Assembly: GCA_030765055.1 (NCBI GenBank)
Contig: CM060950.1
Coordinates: forward strand, 269,581,089 to 269,645,088
Source of the DNA: Mantis religiosa
Lineage: Eukaryota; Arthropoda; Insecta; Mantodea; Mantidae
Reading direction: 5' to 3'
Length of the DNA: 64,000 nucleotides
Within the stretch, counting starts at the first letter, position 1. Every line of letters begins with the position of its first letter. The notes beneath the pieces are model-generated. The model worked only from the letters and a program-made list of their open reading frames with translations, ran no database searches and was not told where the DNA came from. Made by a program: the position numbers and the translations under genes. This document shows, in pieces, positions 10,771 to 21,114 of the stretch.

Positions 10771-11840
10771 AGGCATTACCCAACCTCAGCAATGTGATAT
10801 GCAATCTAGAGATGACTTTGTATTATGATTTTTAGTATACCATAAGCATGCATTTTGTGAATTTATCCATCGGGATAAGTGAAATTAAGCTTCTCTGGCA
10901 AAAAGTGACTTATCTAATGTCAATTCCATGGCACACAAACTTTTGAAACCATTCAGAATACTGCACTCTGTTCCTGTAATCTGTGTGTTTTAATTTGTGG
11001 AAGATTGTCACTTTATATGAATGCAACCCAAATTCCTTTTTTTTATTAGTTTGTGTGCAAAATTATAAGAAATATCACTGTTGAGTCAATTTGTTATTCC
11101 TTCCTGTGGATTTTAAGCATTCTATTAAATCACATGTAGTACCTTGTTGCAATTGTTTTGTGTTAGGAAATCTATCAATGAAATTTTGTTCAGCTTCATG
11201 TGTAGTTCATTAAAAACATTTTCCATTAGAGGCACTCATTTCTCTGTAGAATACATTTCATAAACATGTCAATAACGTAATACATCACAGTAACTTGCCC
11301 CCTAGCAGCCAATGATTATGTGCAGTAAATGTGCTGTTAACAACAATAATCAGCTAGTTGGAATGAGGAAAATCTAGGAGTACCAATGTGCAGAGGAAGT
11401 TGTTAATTACCTGATAGATGCTCAGCTGTACTCAACTTCTCATCTGTCCACTGCACTCTGTTGTCTTTCAGACTGAACTGAATTCTCTGTCGACTCTGTC
11501 TCAACTGAACTTGGCTAGACAGCGATAGTCCTCTTGTATAGCGAAAAGAGATACTTAAAATCAAAATTTAAACCAGTCCCAAAAAAGTTAACTAAGCAGT
11601 ATCCAGCAGTGGTACTTGAAGGCAGTTGCACTCTGATCAACAGCCATTGAGGAGCAATCTTGCTCCCTTGCTTCCTTCTTCAACTTCAATTACTTATTAA
11701 TTTTTATTTTTATTATTTATAGACATTCTTTAACTTTTGTGGTTTTGAACATTACATTCTATATTGGACATGAAACACTGCTTAATTTTGCTCAGAGGCC
11801 TGTTCATCAGCCTTGAGGTTCTTTTATACACCAAAAATCT
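10771..11840. other. Unassigned stretch
   Basis: No supported gene. Some of it may be the decayed 3' end of hAT remnant 1, but nothing distinctive was seen. Confidence 0.45.
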
Positions 11841-11920
11841 ACCGCCCTCTGTCGGGTTTGAATCGACGACCTCAGAAACCAGAGGCTAACATGTTACCGC
11901 TAGACTAGGGAGGATGACTA
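11841..11920 (-). repeat. tRNA-like sequence (SINE head or tRNA pseudogene)
   Basis: The minus strand reads as a tRNA-like unit: A-box-like TCTAGCGGTAACATG and B-box GATTCAAACCC, with CCGACAGAGGGCGG completing a stem-like end. TTTATACACCAAAAA lies on its far side. A functional tRNA is unlikely because the 5' and 3' acceptor halves do not pair cleanly. It is more likely a tRNA-derived SINE head with unknown body. Confidence 0.5.
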
Positions 11921-12299
11921 TACATTTACATCTGTCACCCTACACACCCCACGTCATGACAAAAGGTGTTTAAACTGTAACAAGTATAGGTACACATCAG
12001 ACATATCTAGGGCTGTCCTTAGCCTGCCAACACTCTTATAGTCCCCACAACAAAGGCAGAGTGTTCTCAAAGAGGGTGGCTTCATTGAAACCTGCTACCA
12101 AAGAAGTTTCCAGAATCATGGTGGGCACATAGTTACCTCCGCCATTATTGTATGAGTCGTATGATCTAACAGCATTATTGTGTGGACCTTTGTTATAAAG
12201 TGGTTGGCAGACATCTGCAACAATCCAGACATTTGGACAATGGGGCCAGCATGTTTTTATTTTGGTTTGGTTCACTGACAACTTCATGCATATGGTCAC

Positions 12300-12481
12300 A
12301 TAGTTTCTTCCTCAGGTTGGTGTGGCCCTTCTAAGGGCAAGATCTAAGTGTACCACCAGCCTCTTCCCTTGGGGCAGCCTTTGGATGCAGTAGATTACAT
12401 CATTAATCATACTCATTTAGAGCTACAGCTCTTACCAGTTGTTGAAGCCTAGGGTAGTGTCCCTTGTTCTGGGTAGGACAA
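12300..12481 (-). pseudogene. Gypsy integrase C-terminal remnant (left of Tc1 insertion)
   Basis: The minus-strand translation in broken frames includes NDVIYCIQRLPQGKRLVVHLD. It matches the integrase C-terminal tail (ISDVV-IQKVPRGKMLVVHL) that closes pol in the two better-preserved Gypsy copies in this window. It is the continuation of 13740-14470, separated by the Tc1-like element. Confidence 0.7.
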
Positions 12482-13739
12482 TACCTAGTCTTATAAGTTC
12501 TGTCACTGAGAACATTTTTTAAGTTATATACTATTTAATTGAACAAATTCTAATGAATATTTTACACTACCATTTTACTCAAAATTAGCCTTCACACAAG
12601 CCTTCTAATGCTGTGGCCAGTTATCTATAGCAGCATGCATGACTTTTATGTCTAAATCTGTCACTGGCATTGCAGGGACTTCTTTAGGCTTTCAAGATTA
12701 TTGTGACTTGAAGAGCTGGTCTTGGTCTCCAAAACATCTCACAGTTTATAATCCAAATAATTCAGATCTGGACTGGATGATGGCTAATCCATGTGGCTGA
12801 TGAATCTGGTATGTTGTCCTTGAGCCACTGCTGACACTTCCTGGCTTTGTGAGCTGGAGCACTGTCCTGTTGGAAGATCCAGTGTTAAACATTAACATTA
12901 TCTGGTTAAGAGGTTTCACAGCTTTCTTCAAGACTTCCTCTAGGTGCATATTTACATTGATTTTTACCCACTTTTCACAGAAATCGACCTCGGTGACCCA
13001 ATGGTATGAAACTCCCAACCAAACCATCACTGATGTCGGATGATGGCCTTGAAGAACCTGGAGAGCAACCTGATGGGATTCTTCATGGCTCTGAGTATAC
13101 ACTCTGTTGTTCTATAGGTTCAATTTCTCCTCAGTTGTGAAAATGTTTTCATCTGAGAAAAGGATTCTGCAATGTTGGTGTTTGGCGTGTCATCTCAGGA
13201 GATTACATGATCTTCCCAGTCTAATCTTCAGACAGGTGTTGAGCAGATGTCCATTCATGCTTGAATTTATAGGTCTTGATTTATTAACCTAGAGACACTC
13301 ATTCTTGACATTTGAAGTTGCTGCACCATTATTTCTATTTCTTACAGGATTTCTTCTGATACATTTCCAAACTTTCTTGTTTGCATCTGGGGTTTGAATC
13401 AAGCTTGGCTGGCCAGATATTTCTTTGTCATCAACACTAGAAAGATGGCTGAATCTGTTAATGGTCCAGTAAACCAATATGAGCAAGATTCTAAGCGGTT
13501 TTAACAAATTGAAAATTGACCTTGGATCCTTCTTGCACTTGCATAATGCTATGACAGCTACACGATTCTCTCTTACTGACCATTCCATGATGAGATAAAG
13601 AGCAATACTGAAAGCCAAATCTGTGAATATTTTAAGGAGGGATGCTGACACATCAAATTGCTCGAACTGCTGCACAGTTATGCTGCTCAAGAGGGATAAG
13701 TAGAAATGTTTTTGACAGAAGTTATGATAAGACTAGGTA
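12482..13739 (-). mobile_element. Tc1-like DNA transposon with TA target site
   Basis: A 1254-bp element (12484-13737) is bounded by TA dinucleotides. Terminal inverted repeats begin CCTAGTCTTAT on both ends and share TTCTGTC and AACATTT further in. The minus strand encodes a degenerate transposase. The ORF 13690-13289 holds SVRENRVAVIALCKCKKDP and FSHLSSVDDKEISGQPSLIQ, the paired-domain-like helix-turn-helix region of Tc1/IS630 transposases. The ORF 13102-12746 holds VMVWLGVSYHWVTEVDF, and further broken sequence to about 12585 ends in a MHAAIDNWPQ-like tail. Frameshifts and stops between the two make it inactive. It is inserted into an older Gypsy integrase remnant. Confidence 0.85.
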
Positions 13740-14470
13740 CAACCACACTGTATCACCTGGCTGGAAACCTAGACGGTTGACTTACCAGTTATGATGGGTC
13801 TTTATCCAGTCACTTGCTACCAGGATGTGTTGATGGGCCATTTCATGCATGTTGTAAAGATGGTCCATGAGGTTTTTCACATAGTCAGTAGTCAGTTGCT
13901 GGCTGTTCTACCACAGAGGGGCTTCCAAACATTAGGTTACATTGTAGATGCAACTCCCTGCCCCCCCCCCCCAAAAAAAAAAAAAGCTGGCGGGTGTCAA
14001 CCTGATGGTGTTGTGTGTTAAGCGTAGAGTAGTACCCTGACATCCTAGACTCTCTGGTGATATTACAGTCTTGATATACTGCATTGTGGACCATAGTGTG
14101 TGATTGTGGGTGGAGATGTGCTGTGCACAACTTAGGTGCTCCAAGTCACTCCAGCACTTATCTCATCTGGTTTGAAGTTGGTGCCCTGATTGTTCTGAAC
14201 CTGCAATGGTATTCTGAAGTGACAGGATAGCTCTTCCACAAGTCAGTTTGCAGTCATCTTGCTCTTCTGGTTAGAAATGGCATACCTACAGTTCCGGCCA
14301 CTTGAAGTAGTTCTATAACCACCAACAGATACTCGTTTGCTCTGTTGGACATAGAGAGTGTCCAGCTACATCATTGGCAATGCATTCGAGGGTGCTCACA
14401 ATTACCCAGCTATGTGCAATCTTGGCTCCTGTTATCTGAGCCATGACTTGCTGCATACACATTTACTGAT
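13740..14470 (-). pseudogene. Gypsy integrase remnant (right of Tc1 insertion)
   Basis: Minus-strand frames, heavily broken, match the integrase of Gypsy-A: VQNNQGTNFKPDEIS, HPQSHTMVHNAVYQD (the HPQSDGMVERY region carrying the catalytic Glu, here lost), LTPAS, then EQPATDYVKNLMDHLYNMHEMA and GFQPGDTVWLY. A C10/A13 run near 13962-13984 interrupts it. The fragment continues at 12300-12481 across the Tc1 insertion. It is older and more diverged than the other Gypsy copies. Confidence 0.75.
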
Positions 14471-14563
14471 GGTGCCACCTCTCGTTTCCCTGCAGTCTCA
14501 ACTAAAAGTACTTTCATCAGAGCTTTTTGATTGTTCTGTTGGAACTAAAATGTTGAATAGAAA

Positions 14564-14962
14564 TACTAATGTTGATACTAAAATTAGGCAAGTGAGTCAA
14601 CCTTGTATATACTTTTCTCCACTTACAAGTTTTTTATGAAGACTAGTTTCTGGGGACTTCTCCCCTATCGTCAGTTTTGTGGTTGACTGATGATGCATCC
14701 GGTGTCTTCATCTGGCTTGGTGTCGTGCTGCCATACCAGGACATTAGATGGCAGCATGACACCAAGCCAGATGCAGACACCGGATGCATCATCAGTCAAC
14801 CACAGAACTGACGATAGGGGAGAAGTCCCCAGAAACTAGTCTTCATAAAAAACTTGTAAATGGAGAAAAGTATATACAAGGTTGACTCACTTGCCTAATT
14901 TTAGTAACAATGGCACTCCACTTTCTGAAATATTCTTTTTATTCTATATACTAATGTTGATA
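14564..14962. repeat. 331-bp near-perfect palindrome with flanking 14-bp repeat
   Basis: Bases 14576-14906 form an inverted repeat with arms of about 160 bases and very few mismatches. The arms start TACTAAAATTAGGC and end GCCTAATTTTAGTA, with the centre near 14740. The direct repeat TACTAATGTTGATA occurs at 14564-14577 and 14949-14962, so the palindrome plus about 42 bases may have arrived as one insertion. No ORF lies inside. The high arm identity suggests a young foldback element or MITE. Confidence 0.85.
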
Positions 14963-15434
14963 TTTATCTGACTCCTCTGTTTTTCTCTTCAACCTAATAC
15001 ACACCCTACTTTTTGCAATTCTTTTTCTACCTACTGTTGATAAGTAGCAGAGAAAGAAATTCAGTTATGCTGCAATCCACTTCTTTCTAAAACAACATAA
15101 TCAAAAGCCTTTTTCCTTAGAGGTGTTTTTGAAGTTACACATAGAGATAATCTGCGGTTATCAAATGAGCTAAATAATGATTATCAGGGCTTTAAAATAG
15201 CCAGTTTATGTCAAATGAATATTGTGTATTTAGAGGCATAATTTTGCAGAAACAAGCAAACACACTAGTGAAACAAACTAGTTGCTGGTTTAGTTGCTTA
15301 TGAAGTTGTAATAGCTCCCTTTTGCATTGTCTTGTATGGATGCGCCTTTTTCAGTAAAGAAAAATCCCTCTTTTTTCAAGAAAATGTCAAGTCATTTGAT
15401 CTGCCATTGGAGATGAATTTAAATTTTGTTGAAT
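14963..15434. other. Unassigned AT-rich stretch
   Basis: No supported gene or repeat was recognised. Confidence 0.5.
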
Positions 15435-17209
15435 TTAACCCTTTCACTGATATGGACGTCATATGAATTCCAAGTTAAAATGCCCCAAACCGATATGGAC
15501 GTATATAGACATCCTACGCATACATGCATTTAAGGCTTATTTAACACCAATTATTTTAATCTTCCTATTTTGCAATCAAGTTAATTTAGTTCTATAAGGA
15601 ATGAAAACTAATCCTTAAAGGTTTCTTTTGAATGGTATACCTCATTACCTGGATAACACACAAGGGCACATCTTCAGATTCATGGCAAATAATATTGGTT
15701 TCCTTGCGAACTTCTTTTTCATGACACACTAGACATTTTCGAAATGGTGACAACTTTTTTGGTTATGGTATCCTTTTAGTAAAGTGTTCTCTCTCAAGTA
15801 TGAGGGGTGTTGTAGTGGTGAATTTCGTACTCCCTGGATGAATAGACCTCTAAATATTATAGTACTCAATTAGGTGATGAGCTATTGAAACACCTAAGTC
15901 AGGTAGGTCATTGTCTTGCATGAATTTAGAGGTCTGCAAATCACTAACAATTGTGTATAGTTACATCCGGCTGGTATAAAAATACTCTTTTAACATTTAA
16001 CTGAGGGATAGCTTGTAATAGCTGATCCACCCCACCCATATTTGACCCGTCATTTCCCAAACAATGGAGCAGCTAGCATGCCATCTGTAGACGAGTATAT
16101 GTCTAATGTAGGTTTACAAATAACATGTACACTGTCCACTTCTGAATTCTCCCCTTAGGCCCTAAATTGCTTTTAGAGGTCAGGTCTTCCCTCATCCTAC
16201 TCTCATATACGTTTGTTTCCGTAACAATAAGAGACACTAAGTCAACAACTTTTTTTTTTTTTTTTTTTTTAAATGTCAGTTGGTTGAAAGTCATAAGCTA
16301 GCTGTACATCAGAAAATATGTATTTGTCTATATGTCTATTTGCCTATATGTTATTTGTGTTTGAGTTATTTTGACCACCTGAAGGAAGCGGTTCATTTTC
16401 TTCCTCACTGCTACCTATGTATATCCTCAATGTCTCTCTTATAATTGCCTTCAATATCCAAATCATGTCAAACAGCAAAACACCTTCCAGATTTTCTAAA
16501 GTGATATCAGAAGTTCGTACACATCCTACGAAAACTAATTTGTTACATTACTAGGATAAGCCATGATTAACATGAAATTAAACAATTTTAGGTGTGCCAT
16601 TCATTTAGCTCTCGATAGCTATAAGAAATCTCTCTGAACACCCAGAGAGTGCATATAAATAAGTACAATACTGAGCGAAAACAGTTGCATAAGGATATAT
16701 AAACTTCGGTTGTGAAATACTGTAATAAGAGATGCTGACAGAGAGGTTTGTTTCTTTCCGGCATGTGCTTCATACAACATATACAATGATTATCGCTTGG
16801 TGGTATAAACTAGAGCCCAAAACCTTGAACTGGAGAAGTCGCTTATGAAGCTATACATATATACATTCATTGGTATGCACACAAAACAAAAAATGACTCA
16901 AATATTAGGTGTATTTGGCGCAAAGAATAGCTTTTGCTACAGTGAAAAAATAAGTGAAATTTCAACGATATATTAATATTTTCTCTACTTTATTGACACT
17001 GTATAGGTATACTGCCTTTAATGGGTTTAAAACCCATTAAAACCCATAAACAGTTTTTGTTTCATTTAAATAACTTAATACGGAAGATAAGAATGTATAT
17101 TTATGAAGCCATTTTTACACCATTTAACAATTTAAATGTCTTGCTCTATTTATTGGGTATCTGTTTCTGGCCTGTGAAGGGTTTAGATGGCCATCGGCGA
17201 AGCGGTTAG
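15435..17209 (-). mobile_element. piggyBac-like element, core-deleted copy 2
   Basis: TTAA (15435-15438) is followed by CCCTTTCACTGATATGG. The right end reads GGCCATCGGCGAAGCGG followed by TTAG, a decayed TTAA. On the minus strand a frame near 16380-16530 resembles a transposase N-terminus ending in an acidic stretch (GSSEEENEPLPSGG). Near 15660-15760 the frame FRKCLVCHEKEVRKETN continues to SEDVPLCV, fitting the piggyBac C-terminal cysteine-rich domain. The catalytic core is absent, as in copy 1 (3943-5437), to which it is an inverted, diverged homologue. Copy 2 is about 280 bases longer and contains a T run (16251-16270). Confidence 0.8.
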
Positions 17210-17231
17210 GGAATAAATATCACCATTTTTG

Positions 17232-17372
17232 GAGCATGTATTCTTTTTCTCTCCTCTTCTCTTTTCTCCCCTCCTCCCTTCCCCTCTCCACTCTCTTCTT
17301 CTCTCCTCTTCCCCTACCTCCCTTTCCCTCCCATCCCTCCCTTTCCTTGCCTACCTCCCCCATCCCCCTATA
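17232..17372. repeat. Homopyrimidine tract
   Basis: About 140 bases almost entirely of C and T on the plus strand, immediately beyond the piggyBac-like copy 2. Low-complexity DNA with triplex potential; no coding signal. Confidence 0.85.
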
Positions 17373-17453
17373 TCTTACATTTGAGGTTTACTCATGATTT
17401 CAAAATATTCTAAAATTCTTCTGTTGTCATGAATGAATGAAAGACATCATTGC

Positions 17454-18407
17454 TACGAGGGTCTTTTGATATATCTGGTAAATTTCCATGGGATGGAAAT
17501 TATTTGTTGCAACTTTGTGGGTGGTAAGCTTGATTATTCGAAAGATTGTATAGAAAATTTGAATGTGCTACAATATACAGTTCATTGCTGACAGCTATCT
17601 CAACTGGTCAGTGTGATAGCTGCGATTGAAAAAAAGAGTTTTGTGCTGTTATTACAGCATTTTCATTTGAAGGGCCAAACTGCTGCACAAGTCAAAACTG
17701 AATTGCCTGCATGAACACTTCTACTGAGTGTCTGGCGATGTTTAATCACAATCCGTATGACTTTTTGCGCCGATTTGTGACCGTGGATGAAATTTGGATC
17801 CATCATTACACACCAGAGTCAAAACAGCAGTCACAAAATGGACAAAGGCTTGTGAAAGTTCACCAAAGAAGGCAAGGACCATTTTGTCAGCTGGTAAGGT
17901 GATGCCACTATTTTTTGGAATTTTCAAGGAGTAATTCTTATAGACTACTTGGAAAGAGGCAGAACCCTAACTAGATCCAGTTATGTAAAGAGATAGATTG
18001 AAATGCAAAAAAGGGCTCTTTCACCAGGATGATGTACCATTGCTTTCACCAGGATGATGTACCATTGCACACTTCAGCAATTGCAATGGTGAAGGTGCAT
18101 GAGTTTGGTTTTGATTTGGTTCCTCATCCACTTAATTCACCAGACTTAGCCCCAAGAGATTTCTTCCTGTTCCCAAACTTGAAAATTTGGTTTGCTGATA
18201 AATTTTCATCAAATGAAGCAATAGTCACCATGGAGTATTTTGCAAACCTTGACGGAATCTATTTTTCCAACGGTATGAAAAAGCTGGAGCATTGCTGGAC
18301 CAAGTGTATTGCCATCAATGGGGACTATGTCGAGAAATAAGGGGAGATGTTCACTAAAAAAAAAATTATTCTTGGTTTTTTACCAGACTTATCAAACAAA
18401 CCTCGTA
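17454..18407 (+). mobile_element. mariner element, internally deleted
   Basis: The element (17456-18405) is flanked by TA on both sides. Its imperfect terminal inverted repeats share CGAGG(G/T)T, TTTGATA and TCTGGTAAA. The plus strand carries transposase pieces: VTVDEIWIHHYTPESK (ORF 17711-17902, first catalytic Asp), HQDDVPLHTSA (second Asp, near 18050) and HPLNSPDLAPRDFFLFP (third Asp region; ORF 18029-18340). The order D...D...D fits mariner (D,D34D). At about 950 bp it is shorter than a typical 1.25-1.3 kb mariner. The N-terminal helix-turn-helix region is largely missing. A 25-base tandem duplication (18018-18042 and 18043-18067) hits the second catalytic motif. Inactive. Confidence 0.9.
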
Positions 18408-18847
18408 TTGAACTAATAATTATTGTTCCATGTAAGCATTAAGGTATATAGGTAACTGTTTTGCTTATTACAGTTTTGTTAAAAAGAAATAAAATAAAGA
18501 CAAAAAAATTGCTTTAGTATGTTAATTATATCAGTATGTTTTGTTCTATCCATTGCTATAAGGAGTTGAAAATCAGCCAGTCTATAAATGAGACTGCTGC
18601 TCATTTAAGTTATCAGAGTAAGCTGCAACATAAGTTAGTATTAAACAATGAAAAATTATTTGGCGTTAAACCTTATATTGCCCCACTTAACAGATAATTG
18701 TGTTACTGCTGTTACTCAGCAGTCTCCTATAGAAGAATAAGGAATTACTGGTTCGTAGACCAACAGCTGAAAATGGGGACTATAGGTCTTCAACTATATC
18801 CTGCCAATAATTTGCTAAGTGGAGCAATATGAGAGCTTCATGCCAAC
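18408..18847. other. Unassigned AT-rich stretch
   Basis: No supported gene or repeat between the mariner and Gypsy-A. Confidence 0.5.
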
Positions 18848-18851
18848 TTAT

Positions 18852-19261
18852 TGTCGCGAACGCATTGTTGAGGCGATTCGGCGCGAGGGACGAGTTCAAA
18901 GAGACGGGCAGTGCAGTGCGGAGATAAAAGCTTGCCGAAACGGAGGGGGAAAGGAGACGGATTTTTGAAAAGTTCGTCTTTCTTGTAGCGCCGTCTTGAT
19001 TGTTTGAGAACATTCCGGAATAGGAATAAGTTATAAAAGCCGCCGCCCGCCACTGGGAAACAAGACAGTCGGTAATTGGACGCGTGTGCGTCAACAGCTG
19101 TAAAAGTGAACTCTTTTGTGGTCGATGACCTTGCAAGTTGTATGTGTATGTTACGTAATTCTGCTACTGTAGGTGTTGACCGAAGTGTTTCTATGGAAAT
19201 AAAGAGCAAATTTTGGTGTTTGTAACCTGGACTTTTAATTCCACGAACCCACAAAGTTACA
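18852..19261 (+). repeat. Gypsy-A 5' LTR
   Basis: 410 bp, beginning TGTCGCGAACG and ending GTTACA, matching the 3' LTR closely. A TATAAAA-type box lies near 19032 and an AATAAAG polyadenylation signal near 19197. The end ...CACGAACCCACAAAGT-ACA is shared with the LTRs of Gypsy-B and the solo LTR. Confidence 0.93.
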
Positions 19262-19263
19262 AT

Positions 19264-19280
19264 TGGCGTCAGGAGTGAGA
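19264..19280 (+). promoter_or_regulatory. Gypsy-A primer-binding site (tRNA-Leu type)
   Basis: TGGCGTCAGGAGTGAGA lies two bases after the 5' LTR. It resembles the complement of the 3' end of eukaryotic tRNA-Leu (TGGTGTCAGAAGTGGGA), with mismatches. Gypsy-B shows TGGTGTCAGGAAGGGG at the same place. The tRNA assignment rests on known tRNA-Leu sequence and is inferred. Confidence 0.65.
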
Positions 19281-19287
19281 CATTACG

Positions 19288-20312
19288 ATGGAGGCTGCAT
19301 TAGCACAGATTTTAGAGAAGTTGGAGATCACAAATAACCTCGCCGCCGAGCTGAAGGAAATAAAGACAGCGAATGACAACCTCGCTGCTAAAACAGAAGC
19401 GGCGAATAACAACCTGGCCGCAAAGATGGAAACGGATAATAGCAACCTGGCCGCGACGATGGAAACGGATAATAGCAACCTGGCCGCGACGATGACCACG
19501 AAGATGGCCGAATTGACCACGGAAATGAAGGCTGCGAACGAAGTACTCGCCGCCAAGTTTGAGGAGCAGTTGGCCGGCGTAAAGGAGGACGTCACGGTGT
19601 TGGGCGAGCGCGTCGAAGAACTGGCGAGCCGCGTTAACGACCTGGAGGGAAAGGCCGACAGCAACACTCAAGTCCCTCAACGCAATGGTAGAGGACATCG
19701 TTCGCAGGAGGTTGAAGGACTTGAAGGCCGACGCGCCGGGACGCGACACATCTGCGCGCGTCAAACCGCCGAAGTACGGCGGAACATCCACGTTGGAAGT
19801 CTTCCGCCGCCAATTCGACACAGTGGCCAAGCACAACAAGTAGTCACCAGAGGAAGAGGCCGCACAGCTAATAGCCAGCGTCCAGGGTCGGGCCGCAGAA
19901 GTTCTGAACGCGGTCGAGACAGCGGCGGCGCCCAAGGACATCTGGGAAGCCCTGAAAAACCGCTTCGGGAACCACCACTTAGCCGCAGCCTACCGCAGCC
20001 AACTAAAGTCAAGGACGCAGCAGCCAGGGGAGACGCTGCAGGAGTTCGCCCTGGCAATTGAACAGCTGGCCAGCAAAGCTTTGGACGACCTCCCACCCTG
20101 AATTCGTATCCCGGGAAGTCGCCTACACCTTCGTTGATGGGATACGAGACGTTGATACGTCAGCGCCTAATGCTCGGCGAATACAAAACCACCCACGAGG
20201 CGCTAACGGCAGCATTGAGGATGGAGGCGGCCAAGGTGACGGCTACTTCGACGTCGAGAACAAGGAGTATCCGCTACACGGGAGAACGAGGACCAGCCGA
20301 GAGACGCCGGCG
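19288..20312 (+). pseudogene. Gypsy-A gag, 5' part (frameshifted)
   Basis: ATG at 19288 opens a coiled-coil region with heptad-like NLAA repeats (two near-identical METDNSNLAAT units at about residues 48-70). From about 19660 the frame shifts; the correct continuation (DIVRRRLKDLKADAPG, then VFRRQFDTVAKHN) is in another frame, as seen by comparison with Gypsy-B. A stop lies near 19841 (TAG after CACAACAAG) and a further shift occurs near 20095. The region corresponds to matrix/capsid-like Gag and ends at the SINE insertion. The zinc knuckle follows at 20567. Confidence 0.85.
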
Positions 20313-20562
20313 AAGACCAAGCCGGCCCTCGTAGACATGGTCGTTAGAACGTATGTCTCTAGCGTTCCACCGCGTAGAGGCTCGCGGGTTCGAGTCCCGC
20401 CCTGGGCATGGGTGTTTATGTGTATAGTGTATGTGTGTGAAACTACAGAAAACAGATAGGTAATTAAAACGGAAACAATAAAAAACGGTTAAATAAGGAA
20501 AAGAACAAAATTTATATCTATATACATAGATATATATTTTTAGTTAAAAAAAAAAGACCAAG
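20313..20562 (+). repeat. SINE-D (tRNA-derived) inserted in Gypsy-A gag, with TSD
   Basis: The insert 20322-20553 has a tRNA-like head: A-box-like TAGACATGGTCGTTAGAACG and B-box GGTTCGAGTCC near 20390. It ends in a short A-rich tail. It is flanked by the perfect direct repeat AAGACCAAG (20313-20321 and 20554-20562). Comparison with Gypsy-B shows the uninterrupted target codes R-R-R-T-P-S/G just before the zinc knuckle. This is the only copy of this family seen in the window. Confidence 0.9.
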
Positions 20563-21114
20563 TGGCGTGTGTTGGGAATGTGGACAGCCGGGACACTTGG
20601 AGAGAGACTGCCGATACCAGGGAGAGCAGCCGGAAGAACGAGTAAAGCCCGGCGTGGCGAGGAGCACGTCGGCGCCGTCCACACCATCTCGAGTGACGCT
20701 GCGCTCCGCCAGCCGACGGATGGATGACAGCCTCATCGCGGACGTTCGGGTGAAAGGGAAGCCGTGCCGCGTGCTGGTGGACAGCGGGGCAGCCGTGACC
20801 GTCATCAGACCTGACATTGCCAGAGGTTTGCCGACGAGAAAGCCGAGCCGACCATACCAGCTTGTGACGGCATCGGGTGACACCTTGCCTGTGGAGGAGG
20901 CCCTAGCTGAAGTTGACCTTGGGACGCAGTGCCGTGCGTCAGTGGCTGTTCGTCGCGAGGGTGGCTGAGGTGATACTGTGACTGGATGCCCTCAGGAGCC
21001 ACGAGGCGACGGTCGACGTCGGCAAGAAGGACCTGCGGCTCAATGAAGAAGAGGTGATAACTCCGGCAACCTGAAGAACGCCTGGTAATCTGCAGGGTCG
21101 TCCTGGGGGAAGAC
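20563..21114 (+). pseudogene. Gypsy-A zinc knuckle and protease region
   Basis: The ORF 20567-20968 begins at the CCHC zinc knuckle CWECGQPGHLERDC. After a linker it holds the retroviral-type aspartic protease motif VLVDSGAAVTVI, with the catalytic Asp in DSG. A frameshift and stop near 20960-20985 interrupt the protease C-terminus (LDALRSHEATVDVG in another frame). The intact equivalent in Gypsy-B has DTGA. Confidence 0.85.

Noticed and set aside
11841..11920. Functional tRNA gene
   Set aside because: Has A and B box-like sequence but no convincing cloverleaf with paired acceptor ends; a SINE head or pseudogene is more likely.
19312..19941. 209-codon minus-strand ORF over Gypsy-A
   Set aside because: Antisense shadow of the GC-rich gag coding sequence; the plus strand matches Gag and the peptide has no family features.
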